64,000 bases of DNA from Bradyrhizobium elkanii WSM2783 (GCF_000472865.1 NZ_AXAP01000018.1:54054-118053), one strand, 5' to 3'. Shown: positions 1 to 8,555, counted from the stretch's first letter. Made by a program: numbers and translations. The notes: a model not told the origin generated them from the sequence alone.

Positions 1-67
1 GGTCGAGGGGAATGTCGAGAAGGTCACGATGCAGTATGTCAACATTCAGGAGCGCCAGGCGGCTTGA
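1..67 (+). CDS. C-terminal end of an unidentified protein (partial)
   Basis: An open frame enters from outside the window and stops at TGA 65-67. The 21 visible codons end in QYVNIQERQAA. Too little is present to assign a family. It runs in the same direction as the hydrolase that follows about 100 bases later. Confidence 0.45.
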   Translation, partial: VEGNVEKVTMQYVNIQERQAA

Positions 68-167
68 GCCGCGGCCATGACTCTCAGCCGACCGGGCTGA
101 CGAAGATTGGCGACCCGAGGTTCGCCATCGCTGCGCAATACTCCTCGTCCAGGCAAGGAGCGGCCAA

Positions 168-1211
168 ATGGACGCACGACACAACACAGTCCGGCAGGAG
201 TCATCCGTGGAAGCCGGAAGCGGGCCTAAATATCACACTTACGCTAGTGCGGCGGTGATCGGTGCCCTGATCCTTGCAGCAACGGCGCTCGTGAACCGGC
301 AACTAGCGGCGAATGCGGAGCAAGAAAATCCACCGGGGGGCGGGTTTCTCGAGATAGATGGCGTGCGGCTACACTATCTGGAGCGCGGCGCGGGCGACGT
401 ACTTGTGCTGCTCCACGGCAACGGCAGCATGATCGCCGATTTCGAAACAAGTGGCCTTTTGCAATTGGCGTCACAAACCTACCGCGTCATCGCGTTCGAC
501 CGCCCGGGATTCGGGCATACTAAGCGGCCACGCGGCGTTGTGTGGACCCCCGAAGCACAAGCCGAGCTCATTCAGAAGGCACTCGGAAGGGCGGGCATCT
601 CTAATCCAGTGGTACTCGGACATTCATGGGGAGCTTCAGTGGCGGTAGCCCTTGCGCTGAAATTTCCCGATGCAGTCCGGGCGCTAGTGCTGGCTTCAGG
701 ATACTATTATCCGACCCCGCGGCTTGACGTCATGATTAAGTCTCCGCCAGCCCTGCCCGTCATCGGAAGCGTCCTGAGCCATACCCTCTCGCCCGTTCTC
801 AGTCGGTTGATGTGGCCGCTCCTAACGAGGAAGATATTCGCACCCGCACCGGTGCCGCCGAAGTTCAGGTACTTTCCCAAAGAGATGGCAATGCGGCCTT
901 CTCAGATCCGAGCGAGTGCGGGAGAGGCGGCTTTGATGATTCCCGACGCCATCGTGTTCCGCAGGCAATATTCTGAACTCAAGATGCCCGTCGTGATCAT
1001 TGCAGGCGAGGGCGATCGAGTTGCCAATATCGACGAACAATCGGCCCGGCTTCATCATGAGATAGCCCACAGTACCTTTCACCGCGTGAAGGGTGCGGGC
1101 CACATGGTGCATCAGAGCGCCCCTGATCAGGTCATGATCGCCATTGGCGAAGCAACGACGCTTAGCTCGAAGCGCAGCGACAAGGCGACCTCTCTTCAAC
1201 AGGCGGGGTAG
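168..1211 (+). CDS. Membrane-anchored alpha/beta-fold hydrolase
   Basis: A 347-residue alpha/beta hydrolase. One hydrophobic segment at about residues 25-42 should act as a signal anchor, placing the enzyme on the periplasmic face. The oxyanion-hole motif HGNG is at 83-86. The nucleophile elbow GHSWG puts Ser at 153, the acid is probably Asp283 (GEGDR) and the base His312 (GAGHMVH), so the triad looks complete. Length and motifs fit the general epoxide hydrolase/haloperoxidase/lipase-like group. The substrate cannot be inferred. The ATG at 168 is used because the anchor follows it directly. It appears monocistronic. Confidence 0.85.
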   Translation: MDARHNTVRQESSVEAGSGPKYHTYASAAVIGALILAATALVNRQLAANAEQENPPGGGFLEIDGVRLHYLERGAGDVLVLLHGNGSMIADFETSGLLQLASQTYRVIAFDRPGFGHTKRPRGVVWTPEAQAELIQKALGRAGISNPVVLGHSWGASVAVALALKFPDAVRALVLASGYYYPTPRLDVMIKSPPALPVIGSVLSHTLSPVLSRLMWPLLTRKIFAPAPVPPKFRYFPKEMAMRPSQIRASAGEAALMIPDAIVFRRQYSELKMPVVIIAGEGDRVANIDEQSARLHHEIAHSTFHRVKGAGHMVHQSAPDQVMIAIGEATTLSSKRSDKATSLQQAG

Positions 1212-1374
1212 CGAGCCATTTGCGAGGAAATCGAGCCAAGCTGATCAACGGCTCGCGTTCCAAACGCCCCTGACATTGTAACTCACGAGGCCGTGGTCGA
1301 TCGCACGTGTGATGTTTCAGCCATCTTAACATACTTGAATGTAGCTCTGAAGTTCCCGCGATTAACTTTCGATC

Positions 1375-1568
1375 ATGGAAGCCAAGCGCAAACGCAATCG
1401 AGCCAAGCAGACCATTTCGCTCCAGGAGCGGCTGATCAGCTCGGCGCTCGCAGTCGCGCGAAATGTCTGTCGCCCGGCGCGGAGCGGGAAAAGCTGCTCC
1501 GGCAGGCGCGGCAAGCCGAGCGCGCTGGCGAGCTGAATGCGGTCCTTAGTTTGGGTCCATCGAAATAA
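1375..1568 (+). pseudogene. Small lysine/arginine-rich protein gene broken by a frameshift
   Basis: From ATG 1375 the frame begins MEAKRKRNRAKQTISLQERL, which resembles the start of a small protein that, from memory, is common in Bradyrhizobium. After about base 1440 that frame loses the family pattern and soon stops. The pattern resumes in another frame as PGAEREKLLRQARQAERAGE and ends at TAA 1566-1568. Joining the two halves gives a plausible protein of about 64 residues, so an indel near 1440-1455 most likely inactivated the gene. The function of the family is unknown. The reconstruction rests on remembered family patterns, not an alignment. Confidence 0.6.
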
Positions 1569-1608
1569 GAGACGTGCAGGTGGATTTTCGCGAGCGCATG
1601 GGCGGAGC

Positions 1609-1824
1609 ATGGGCGAGTTTGCTGAGCGTGTTCAAGCGAACATGGACATTGTCCTAGATGAGGTCTGCGCTGAGTGGCCGAATGGCGGCGACCACGAGAG
1701 CCGAAAATATATCGCAGAGCAACTCATCCAGGCCGCGCGCGGGGGCCAAACGACTCTCGGAGCGCTGACATACGTGGGCCGTCGAGCCCTCGTTCATTTC
1801 AACAACAAGCCGAAATCAGCCTGA
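1609..1824 (+). CDS. Small conserved hypothetical protein, probably 5'-disrupted
   Basis: The frame from ATG 1609 gives 71 residues starting MGEFAERVQANMDIVLDEV and containing NGGDHESRKYIAEQL, an all-helical small protein of unknown function. Just upstream, in another frame, GTG 1580 reads VDFRERMG. The bases atgggcggagc at 1598-1608 are nearly repeated by atgggcgag at 1609-1617. Removing that 11-base partial duplication fuses the two frames into VDFRERMGEFAERVQANMD. The gene therefore either starts late at 1609 or is a frameshifted pseudogene. It lies 40 bases after another broken small gene. Confidence 0.5.
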   Translation: MGEFAERVQANMDIVLDEVCAEWPNGGDHESRKYIAEQLIQAARGGQTTLGALTYVGRRALVHFNNKPKSA

Positions 1825-2053
1825 CCCGCTCGCACGTGGGGATGGTGCGATAGCTCCGCCCCGGCAATGGCCGCGCGAGGGCGCCAACTCTTCTCTTTTG
1901 ATTCCGAGGGAAATTGAATGTCCTCTCACTGCGAGGTCGTCGGCCAAGAATGCGCCATGCCAGCCAATCCCAAGCCTATTGCCGAGATAGCGCACCGAGG
2001 AACTCTAACTGGGCGGAAGCATTGACGGACAGATAGCCTGCTGGAGTAGCAGC

Positions 2054-3787
2054 ATGAGCAAATCATCACAAACCGTCGTTGATGTCGTCGCGGACAGCCT
2101 TGTCCGCCATGGCATCGATTTCATTCTGGGCCAGAGCGTTCCATCCGCACTCGTGCTCGCCTGTGAGGATCGCGGCATTCGCCAGATCACCTATCGCGAA
2201 GAGAATGCGGGCGGCGCAATTGCCGATGGCTTTGCTCGCGCATCGAACCGCGTGCCGGTAATGATCTGCCAGAACGGCCCCGCTGCTGCGCTCGCGGTGG
2301 CGCCGTTCGCCGAGGCGATGAAAGCGGGCATTCCGATCGTGGCGCTCATGCAGGAGGTCTCCCGCGAACACATCGGTCGGAACGCGTTTCAGGAATACGA
2401 CCACAAAGCGTTGTTCCAACCCGTCACCAAGTGGTTTCGTCTCCTGGAAAGTGTCGATGGAATCGAGGATCATCTTGATCAGGCCTTCATTGCCGCCGCG
2501 AGCGGCAAGCCTGGTCCGGCGGTCCTGATGATTCCTGCGGACCTGCACAGGGCGCCAGCGAACAAGTCCGCGCACCGCACGGCGAGACTTGCTTCCTGGC
2601 CGATCGATCGGCCGCGCCCGGCGGACGCTGCGATCCGCGATGCCGCGGATCTGATCGCCAACGCATCGGTCCCTGTCGTGATTGCCGGTGGTGGCATTCA
2701 TGCTTCCGATGCGGGCGCCGCGCTGCTTCGTTTTGCCGATGCTGCAGGCATTCCGGTGACCACCACCAACATGGGCAAGGGCGCAATCACCGAGACTCAT
2801 CCGCTTGCGGCCGGACCGATTGCTTCCCTGACCGGTCCGGGATCGCTCGGCCGACGCACCCGGTCGCTTGTGACCAATGCTGATCTGGTCCTGCTGATAG
2901 GCACCCGCACCAATGAAGATGGCACAGACGGTTGGCGCCTGATCCCCAGGGATGCCCAAGTCCTGCATATCGATATTTCGCCAGAGGAGATCGGCCGCAA
3001 CTATCAATCCGTGCGACTGTTAGGCGACGCGCGGGAGACACTGAATGCATTGACCGATGCACTTGCAGGCAGGGCGCTGAATCCTTCCCGCAGCCAGGAC
3101 GAGCTCGAGCGGTTCATCGCCGGAGCATGGGAGGCTTTCGAACGCGATCGTGCGCCCTGGCTGACCGACGCCTCACCGATCCGCCCGGAGCGGACTCTTG
3201 CTGCCATTCAGCGTCGCCTTGGTCCAGACACCATCGTCGTGTCCGACGCAAGCTACGCTTCGAACTGGATCGTGGGCCAGCTTCGCACATCGCATCCGAG
3301 AACGCGCATCATCTCTCCGCGTGGTCTGGCAGGATTGGGCTGGGGACTGCCCCTTGCACTTGGCGCAAAGCTCGCGCGACCTGCGAGCGAAGTCATCGCC
3401 GTCGTCGGCGATGGCGGTTTCGGTCATGCCTGGGCAGAAATGGAGACCGCCGTGCGCAGCGACCTGCCAGTTACCGTCGTCGTACTCAACAATGGCGTCC
3501 TCGGCTATCAAAAGGATGCCGAGAAGGTGAAGTTCGGTCGCTATACTTCATCCGCCCATTTGCGGCAGGTGGATCACGCTCTCATCGCACGCGCGGTCGG
3601 CGCCCAAGGCCGTCGTGTCATGGACCCGCGCGATCTCGACGCCGCACTGGCCGAAGCGGCCAAGGCGCCGATGCTCAACCTGCTGGACATCATCACCGAT
3701 CCCGGCGCGCATCCGCCAGTATCGCTGTATGAAGGCACGCTTGACCGTATGGAAGGTGATCGGATCGTTCAGGATCCCGTGCCGTAG
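2054..3787 (+). CDS. Thiamine diphosphate-dependent enzyme, acetolactate synthase large subunit-like
   Basis: A 577-residue ThDP-dependent enzyme with the usual order of N-terminal Pyr domain, central domain and C-terminal PP domain. The Pyr-domain activating glutamate lies in YREENAGG (about residues 48-54). The ThDP/Mg motif starts at GDGG (about 452) and ends at NN (about 479). Length and layout match the acetolactate synthase, benzoylformate decarboxylase and sulfoacetaldehyde acetyltransferase superfamily. No regulatory small subunit is adjacent, so a catabolic decarboxylase or lyase is more likely than branched-chain amino acid synthesis. Neighbours (LysR, FAD monooxygenase, Bug receptor) support a role in breakdown of an organic acid or aromatic compound. 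ATG 2054 follows ggagtagcagc. Confidence 0.85.
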   Translation: MSKSSQTVVDVVADSLVRHGIDFILGQSVPSALVLACEDRGIRQITYREENAGGAIADGFARASNRVPVMICQNGPAAALAVAPFAEAMKAGIPIVALMQEVSREHIGRNAFQEYDHKALFQPVTKWFRLLESVDGIEDHLDQAFIAAASGKPGPAVLMIPADLHRAPANKSAHRTARLASWPIDRPRPADAAIRDAADLIANASVPVVIAGGGIHASDAGAALLRFADAAGIPVTTTNMGKGAITETHPLAAGPIASLTGPGSLGRRTRSLVTNADLVLLIGTRTNEDGTDGWRLIPRDAQVLHIDISPEEIGRNYQSVRLLGDARETLNALTDALAGRALNPSRSQDELERFIAGAWEAFERDRAPWLTDASPIRPERTLAAIQRRLGPDTIVVSDASYASNWIVGQLRTSHPRTRIISPRGLAGLGWGLPLALGAKLARPASEVIAVVGDGGFGHAWAEMETAVRSDLPVTVVVLNNGVLGYQKDAEKVKFGRYTSSAHLRQVDHALIARAVGAQGRRVMDPRDLDAALAEAAKAPMLNLLDIITDPGAHPPVSLYEGTLDRMEGDRIVQDPVP

Positions 3788-3873
3788 TTGTGACATCGCG
3801 CTGTCACCCTCCGCGTCCTACCTCCGGCGTTATGGCCTAAGGATTCCAGCCGCCACTGCCGTATGGGCGCGGG

Positions 3874-4149
3874 ATGATTTCGAGCAGATGCCCGTTCAGC
3901 GAGCAGATCATCCAGGCCAACATGCGCCGCATTTGTGCGGGGCGCACCGTGCTCATCATTGCGCACCGCCTGTCCACCGTGCGGATGGCGGATCGCATCA
4001 TCACCATCGAGAAGGGCCGGATTGTCGAGGATGGCTCGCACGACGAACTGATCCGCACCGGCGGGCGTTACGCCATGCTGCATCGGATGCAATCCGGCGG
4101 AAATCCCGAACCGCCGCCGTCCACCCGGCCAGTGGTGGTGCCCGCATGA
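3874..4149 (+). pseudogene. C-terminal remnant of a type I secretion ABC transporter ATPase
   Basis: Only the last 80 or so residues of an ABC exporter ATPase remain. From SEQIIQANM onward the sequence matches the region after Walker B, with the H-loop IIAHRLSTVR and the typical tail IVEDGSHDELI. Walker A, the signature motif and the membrane domain are absent, and the residues before SEQ do not belong to the family. The stop overlaps the start of a HlyD-like fragment by an ATGA, as in type I secretion operons. This is a deletion remnant, not a working gene. Confidence 0.75.
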
Positions 4150-4226
4150 ATACCGCGGCGAAGGTCATCCCGATGCGGCCGCGCGACTCGCTCCGTCGAA
4201 CTCTTTGCGATCAGGACTCTTCGTGA
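4146..4226 (+). pseudogene. N-terminal remnant of a HlyD-family membrane fusion protein
   Basis: ATG 4146 overlaps the stop of the ABC ATPase remnant (ATGA). The frame reads MNTAAKVIPMRPRDS and then diverges to a stop at 4226. An MxxxKVIPxRPR opening resembles HlyD-type adaptor proteins encoded after type I exporter ATPases in rhizobia; this is from memory. The rest of the adaptor is missing, so a deletion joined this end to unrelated sequence near 4185. Confidence 0.45.
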
Positions 4227-4291
4227 GATACAGGCGACGAAGGAAAAATGGAGTGGAATACGCCCACCCCGCTCGCCTGCTCGATTGACGA

Positions 4292-4389
4292 GAGCATGAT
4301 CCAGAAAAGTGTAAACCGGTCTTCCGAAAAGATCGTGCTCAAACAATAAGCTGGAGCGCGATGATGATTCATCCTCATTTCATCGCGCT
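4292..4389. repeat. Composite palindromic repeat (rhizobial intergenic mosaic type)
   Basis: Two palindromes lie in tandem. The first (4292-4341) has arms gagcatgatc and gatcgtgctc with one mismatch. The second (4356-4389) has perfect 10-base arms agcgcgatga and tcatcgcgct. I associate this arrangement with intergenic mosaic repeats dispersed in Rhizobiales. It sits between the secretion remnant and the LysR gene. Confidence 0.65.
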
Positions 4390-4536
4390 TTGGGCATGCG
4401 AGGCGACTGGTTTAGGGCGCACCAAGCTCAGGCGAAGCGACTAAATTTTTGCAGGCGCTCTCCGTCAGGCCCTCATTTGGTCACTTGCACACGTCGCGTC
4501 TTAGGCATAAGGCGTTCGAGCGAGGTTGCGACGGCG

Positions 4537-5514
4537 TCAAAACTGCTTCCCAGAGCGAGATACGGTTGAGCGTCGGCTTGCGTTAGGACCAGTTTGCCTA
4601 CCGGCCGTTCGAAGTGCCGGTGGCGCTGACGTGCCTGCTTGCGTCAGGAGCCACGCACGAAATGCCGAGAGCAGGGGATTGTCGGCTTTCTCTTCCGGGC
4701 AGGCGAAATAGTACGAGCCGGCGCTTCTCAACGTGAGGCTCGACAGCACCTTCAGCTTGCCGGAGGCCAACTGGTCGGAAATCAGGAATTCAGGAAGCAG
4801 CGCCACGCCAAGACCGGAGTTCGCTGCGCTGATCAAAGTGGATTGAATATCGAAGCGTGGCCCGCGGATCACATTCGTGCCGCCAAGTTCCGCAGCATCG
4901 AACCAGCGACGCCATGCATCGGGTCGCGACACCAGATGCAGAAGCCGCAGTTCGGCAATCTCACTCGCTCGCAGTTCGGCGCGCTTGCCGATAAGCTTCG
5001 GCGATCCAACCGGCAGAAGAACTTCGTCGAACAGATAGTCCGCTTGCGTGCCGGGCCAGTCGGGCTCACCGAAGTATAGCGCACCATCGAGAGCGGTCTC
5101 GCTGAAGAAGAAGCGCGTGTTGCGCGCACTCACGTTGACGGCAATGCCGGGATTCCGAGCATAGAAGTCCGGCAGGCGCGGAATGAGCCATTCGGTGCCG
5201 ACGGTGGGCAGCGCCGCGATGTCCAGAACCGTGCCGTCGGCCTCGTAGCCCATGATCTCGAGTGTATCGCGCTCGATCCGCTCGATCGTCTGCGCTACAC
5301 GGGTGCTGTAAGCTGTTCCGGCACGCGTCAGGGTGATCCGCTTCTTGATCCGGTGGAAGAGTCTGACGCCGAGTTGCGCCTCCAGTTGCGCGATCTGGCG
5401 CGAGACCGCACTTTCGCTCAGCGCGAGTTCGCTGGCGGCACGCGTGACGCTGAGGTGCTTGGCAGCCGCGCTGAAGGCCATCAGCGCGCCGAGGCTAGGT
5501 ATTCTGCGACGCAT
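4537..5514 (-). CDS. LysR-family transcriptional regulator
   Basis: A 325-residue LysR-type regulator. The N-terminal winged helix-turn-helix covers about residues 8-66, with AASELALSESAVSRQIAQLE as the HTH core, followed by a periplasmic-binding-protein-like effector domain. The sequence is closest in feel to the GcvA-like branch. The last 35 or so residues are basic and low in complexity, longer than usual for the family. It is divergent from the FAD monooxygenase gene across a 352-base gap, the classic arrangement for a regulator and its target. The inducer is unknown. Confidence 0.9.
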   Translation of the reverse strand: MRRRIPSLGALMAFSAAAKHLSVTRAASELALSESAVSRQIAQLEAQLGVRLFHRIKKRITLTRAGTAYSTRVAQTIERIERDTLEIMGYEADGTVLDIAALPTVGTEWLIPRLPDFYARNPGIAVNVSARNTRFFFSETALDGALYFGEPDWPGTQADYLFDEVLLPVGSPKLIGKRAELRASEIAELRLLHLVSRPDAWRRWFDAAELGGTNVIRGPRFDIQSTLISAANSGLGVALLPEFLISDQLASGKLKVLSSLTLRSAGSYYFACPEEKADNPLLSAFRAWLLTQAGTSAPPALRTAGRQTGPNASRRSTVSRSGKQF

Positions 5515-5551
5515 AGTTCATTCCAAAAACGCAAGATATCCGCAGATTAAA

Positions 5552-5581
5552 TTGTTTGCATGCCTAAACGTAAGGCAACAA
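5552..5581. promoter_or_regulatory. Candidate LysR operator upstream of the regulator
   Basis: An imperfect inverted repeat, TTGTTTGC then 14 bases then GGCAACAA, lies 38 bases upstream of the LysR start. Spaced dyads of this kind are typical LysR recognition sites. It is the clearest dyad noticed in the divergent spacer, but it is only a sequence-based guess. Confidence 0.3.
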
Positions 5582-5866
5582 ACTGGTCCGGATGATTAAA
5601 GTCTATTGAGCGGCGGCCTTCATCAGGCCGCGCCCCTCAATGGCGTTGGGAATCTCAGACTGCAGCGCCAGCCACCCTGCAGGCGCTTCAACGATCAACT
5701 CCAAGGCGCATATCCGTGGCGGTCAACAAATTGCATCACGAGTTCCACGCGCTCGACATGGAAAGAGGCTGGTCGGCGATCTGATCATTGGCAATGACGT
5801 GAACGGGCAAGGCGGCACGCCGTTTGCTGGATACGCTCGAAAATTTCTGCAAGAGGTCTTGATACA
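5582..5866. other. Spacer with possible degraded coding sequence
   Basis: About 285 bases before the monooxygenase. GTG 5718 opens a short frame reading VNKLHHEFHALDMERGWSA, which resembles the start of a small cupin-type protein and then stops. Another frame runs through to TGA 5868-5870, overlapping the monooxygenase start as ATGA. Both may be remnants of a deleted upstream gene. Support is weak. Confidence 0.25.
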
Positions 5867-7087
5867 ATGAGTAATGCGAAGCCCGTCATCATCGCTGGGG
5901 CAGGGCCGGTAGGCATGGTGGCAGCGGCAGATATGGTGCGACAGAACATCCCGGTTCTGGTGCTGGAGAAGAACGACCAACTGAGCAGCGAGTCGCGCGC
6001 ATCGACGTTCCATCCGCCCACGCTGGACATGCTCGATGATCTCGGTTTCGCCAGCACCCTGATTGCGCAGGGCCTGAAGGCGCCGACTGTTCAATACAGT
6101 TCGTCCGAAGACGGCCTGCTCGGGACGTTCGACTTCGCGGCGATTTCCGATCTGGTGCGGCACCCGTTCCGCCTGCAGGCCGAGCAGTTCAAGCTGACGC
6201 GCATCATTTTGGATGCTTTGTCCGGCAACCCACTGTTCTCGATCGCGTTCGGCAGCGAGGTCAAATCCGTCGAGCAGACGAGCGATGCCGTCAAGGTCGT
6301 GGTCGGGGCCCAGGGACGCGACACCATACGTGAATGTGCCTGGCTGATCGGCGCCGATGGCGCGAACAGCATCGTACGCCGCAGCCAGGACATCGAATTC
6401 GAGGGCTTCACCTGGCCCGAGCGCTTTCTGGTGATGACAACTCCGGTCGATTTCACGGTGCTTCGCCCGGGTGTGTCGTCGGTCAGCTACGTCGCCGACC
6501 CCGAGCGCTGGTACTTCCTTCTCCGTATCCTCGGAGCGTGGCGCGTGATGATGCCGGTGGCTGCGGAAATCTCCGATGCCGAGGCGCTCTCCGAAGACTA
6601 TGTGACGGCGTCGATCCGGCGGATCGTTCCCGCCGAGATGGACGCCCCCATCCTCCACACGACGTTGTACCGTGTGCATCAGCGCGTCGCCGCGAACTTC
6701 CGGAAAGGTCGCACCTTCCTGGTTGGCGACGCCGCCCATATCAACAATCCGCTCGGCGGCATGGGCATGAATGGCGGCATTCACGACGCATTGAACCTGA
6801 CGGCGAAGTTGGGTTCGGTCATCAACGGTACGGCCAATGAGCGCGTTCTCGCCGACTACGATCTGCAGCGTCGTACGGTCACGATGCAGGCCATTCAGGG
6901 CGATACCATTCGCAACAAGAAGAATCTCGAGGCGAAAGATGAAGCTGACCGCGCGCGTTTCCGCGACGACATTCGCGCCGCGGCCGCCGATCCGGAAAAG
7001 GGACGAGCGCTCCTGCGCCGAATTGCAATGCTGGATTCGCTCGAGCGGGCAGCTTCGCTGCATGTCGCCGCGGCCGACCAGGGGTGA
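5867..7087 (+). CDS. FAD-dependent aromatic-type monooxygenase
   Basis: A 406-residue class A flavoprotein monooxygenase. The Rossmann motif GAGPVG is at 11-16 with the ribose-binding Glu34 at the end of strand 2. The DG motif GADGAN lies near 162-167 and the GD motif LVGDAAH near 286-292, followed by GGMGMNGGIHDA. These are the three signatures of the PHBH/UbiH/3-(3-hydroxyphenyl)propionate hydroxylase superfamily, which use NAD(P)H and O2 to hydroxylate aromatic or related substrates. It lacks the C-terminal thioredoxin-like extension of phenol hydroxylases. It is divergent from a LysR gene that probably controls it. The substrate is unknown. Confidence 0.88.
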   Translation: MSNAKPVIIAGAGPVGMVAAADMVRQNIPVLVLEKNDQLSSESRASTFHPPTLDMLDDLGFASTLIAQGLKAPTVQYSSSEDGLLGTFDFAAISDLVRHPFRLQAEQFKLTRIILDALSGNPLFSIAFGSEVKSVEQTSDAVKVVVGAQGRDTIRECAWLIGADGANSIVRRSQDIEFEGFTWPERFLVMTTPVDFTVLRPGVSSVSYVADPERWYFLLRILGAWRVMMPVAAEISDAEALSEDYVTASIRRIVPAEMDAPILHTTLYRVHQRVAANFRKGRTFLVGDAAHINNPLGGMGMNGGIHDALNLTAKLGSVINGTANERVLADYDLQRRTVTMQAIQGDTIRNKKNLEAKDEADRARFRDDIRAAAADPEKGRALLRRIAMLDSLERAASLHVAAADQG

Positions 7088-7185
7088 TCACCAATTCTCT
7101 CTTGGACGATGTCGACGGTAACCGGCTTATCGGCCGGCCAGTAAGAACCACGTCAGTGGAGGCGCCAGTGAACTTGGAGGAATCA

Positions 7186-7245
7186 ATGCCACGGTTCCCA
7201 GGATGTCATGCAGGATGTTCAGAATGCGAAGCAATAATCTACTGA
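7186..7245 (+). CDS. Possible 19-codon leader ORF coupled to the Bug receptor gene
   Basis: ATG 7186 is preceded by ggagg at good spacing, the best ribosome binding site in this stretch. Its frame (MPRFPGCHAGCSECEAIIY) stops at TGA 7243-7245, and that stop overlaps an in-frame ATG (7245) of the next gene as TGATG. The peptide carries three cysteines. It may couple translation to the downstream gene or be a relic of an altered start. No family is recognised. Confidence 0.3.
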   Translation: MPRFPGCHAGCSECEAIIY

Positions 7246-8222
7246 TGAAGTGGGCGACGTTTATGTTGGCGGCACTGCTATCGCCAGCATCCTTCGGGGT
7301 GCCCGGCGCGGCAGCGGCTGGATTCCCTGAAAAGATGATTACGATTGTCGTCCCGTATCCTGCCGGAAGCACCGCCGACGCGATTCCACGATTGGTGGGC
7401 CCGTTGATGTCCAAGTCGCTCGGTGTTCCGGTGATCATCGAAAATCGCGGCGGCGCAAACGGCTCGATCGGGGCGGTTCGCGTCGCTTCGTCACCAGCGG
7501 ATGGCCACACCATTCTGCTTGCGACGACTGGCATGCTTACAATCAACCAATGGATCTATGAAAAGCCGACGTACAATCCTGAAAAGGATTTCACGCCGAT
7601 CACCAATGGCGCTTCGACGCCGAACATCATCGTCGTCAATCCGTCGGTCAAGGCAAGCTCGCTGAAGGAGTTGGTGGCGCTGGCCAAAGCTGAGCCGGGC
7701 AAGCTGACATTTGCTTCGGCCGGCAATGGGAGCACGAGCCACCTGTGTGGGGAGACGTTGAAGGTGCTCGAAGGCATTGATGCCGTTCACATACCGTACC
7801 AGGGAGCAGCTCCGGCACTCCAGGATGTTGTCGGTGGTCAGGTTTCTATGATGTGCGACAACCTGTCGAATGTCGTCCAGCAGGTGCAGAGCGGAGCGCT
7901 GAGGCCGATTGTCGTGACCGCGCTTGAACGAAGCAAGCAGCTAACCGATGTGCCGACGTCCCCGGAAGCAGGATCACCTGATCTCCTCGCAGGCAACTGG
8001 TACGGCTTTGTTGCTCCATCGGCGACCCCAAAGGACGTGATCGAGAAGCTCAACAAGTGCATCGTGGAGGCCTTGCGAGATTCGACCGTCTCAGCTCGTC
8101 TGGAAAGCCTTGGTTTGACCGTGATCGCCGATGAGCCCGCCAAGTTCGGAGAAACCATCGCAAGGGATTCTGCGCGGATGGAAAATATTGTGAAGCGTGC
8201 AAAAGCAAAGGTTTTCAACTGA
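7203..8222 (+). CDS. Bug/TctC-family periplasmic substrate-binding protein
   Basis: A protein of up to 339 residues of the Bug (TctC) family of tripartite tricarboxylate transport receptors. After a signal peptide ending near AAAAGFPEK the sequence shows family hallmarks: ITIVVPYPAGSTAD near the mature N-terminus, VIIENRGGANGSIG, and an IPYQGAAPALQDVVGGQV segment. Such receptors bind carboxylates in the periplasm, but no TctA or TctB gene is nearby, as is common for these over-expanded orphan receptors. The start is uncertain: ATGs at 7203, 7224 and 7245 are in frame and none has a strong ribosome binding site of its own. It probably serves the same pathway as the monooxygenase 115 bases upstream. 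Confidence 0.88.
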   Translation: MSCRMFRMRSNNLLMKWATFMLAALLSPASFGVPGAAAAGFPEKMITIVVPYPAGSTADAIPRLVGPLMSKSLGVPVIIENRGGANGSIGAVRVASSPADGHTILLATTGMLTINQWIYEKPTYNPEKDFTPITNGASTPNIIVVNPSVKASSLKELVALAKAEPGKLTFASAGNGSTSHLCGETLKVLEGIDAVHIPYQGAAPALQDVVGGQVSMMCDNLSNVVQQVQSGALRPIVVTALERSKQLTDVPTSPEAGSPDLLAGNWYGFVAPSATPKDVIEKLNKCIVEALRDSTVSARLESLGLTVIADEPAKFGETIARDSARMENIVKRAKAKVFN

Positions 8223-8470
8223 CGCTGTCGATCAGAGGGCACCGATGATCGCGCTGAGAAGCACTTGCAGCACGAAGACGTAGGCCGCCGCTACAGCACC
8301 AACGCCTGCAACCCGCCTCTCGCCCACAGAAACGTGTATGTGCGCAAACCGCTTTGGGTGCCTCTGCCCAAAGCTATGGGTGCTTGAAGCGAATGGGGAC
8401 GACCCTTGTGCGGGTGGTGAGAGCTGTCATCAAAGGCGGCCTCTGGTCGCACGCTCGAATGGCGACGAGA

Positions 8471-8555
8471 TGGTGCCCCTGGCCGGAATCGAACCAGCAC
8501 TCCTTGCGGAACTCGATTTTGAGTCGAGCGCGTCTACCAGTTCCGCCACAGGGGC
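8471..8555 (-). tRNA. tRNA-Leu (anticodon CAA)
   Basis: The minus strand reads GCCCCTG, a D-arm with GGTAGACGCG, anticodon stem CTCGA/TCGAG with loop CTCAAAA (anticodon CAA, reading UUG), a variable arm, a T-arm with GGTTCGATTCC, and a 3' acceptor CAGGGGC-A-CCA. The 7-base acceptor stem is perfect and CCA is encoded. The longer variable arm fits tRNA-Leu. Confidence 0.95.

Noticed and set aside
5718..5786. Short frame VNKLHHEFHALDMERGW upstream of the monooxygenase
   Set aside because: Resembles a cupin-type N-terminus, but it is too short and ends in a stop; kept only as a possible remnant in the spacer entry.
8239..8420. Minus-strand frame ending AAAYVFVLQVLLSAIIGAL
   Set aside because: Looks membrane-like and could be a truncated small protein, but there is no start codon with a ribosome binding site and it abuts the tRNA.
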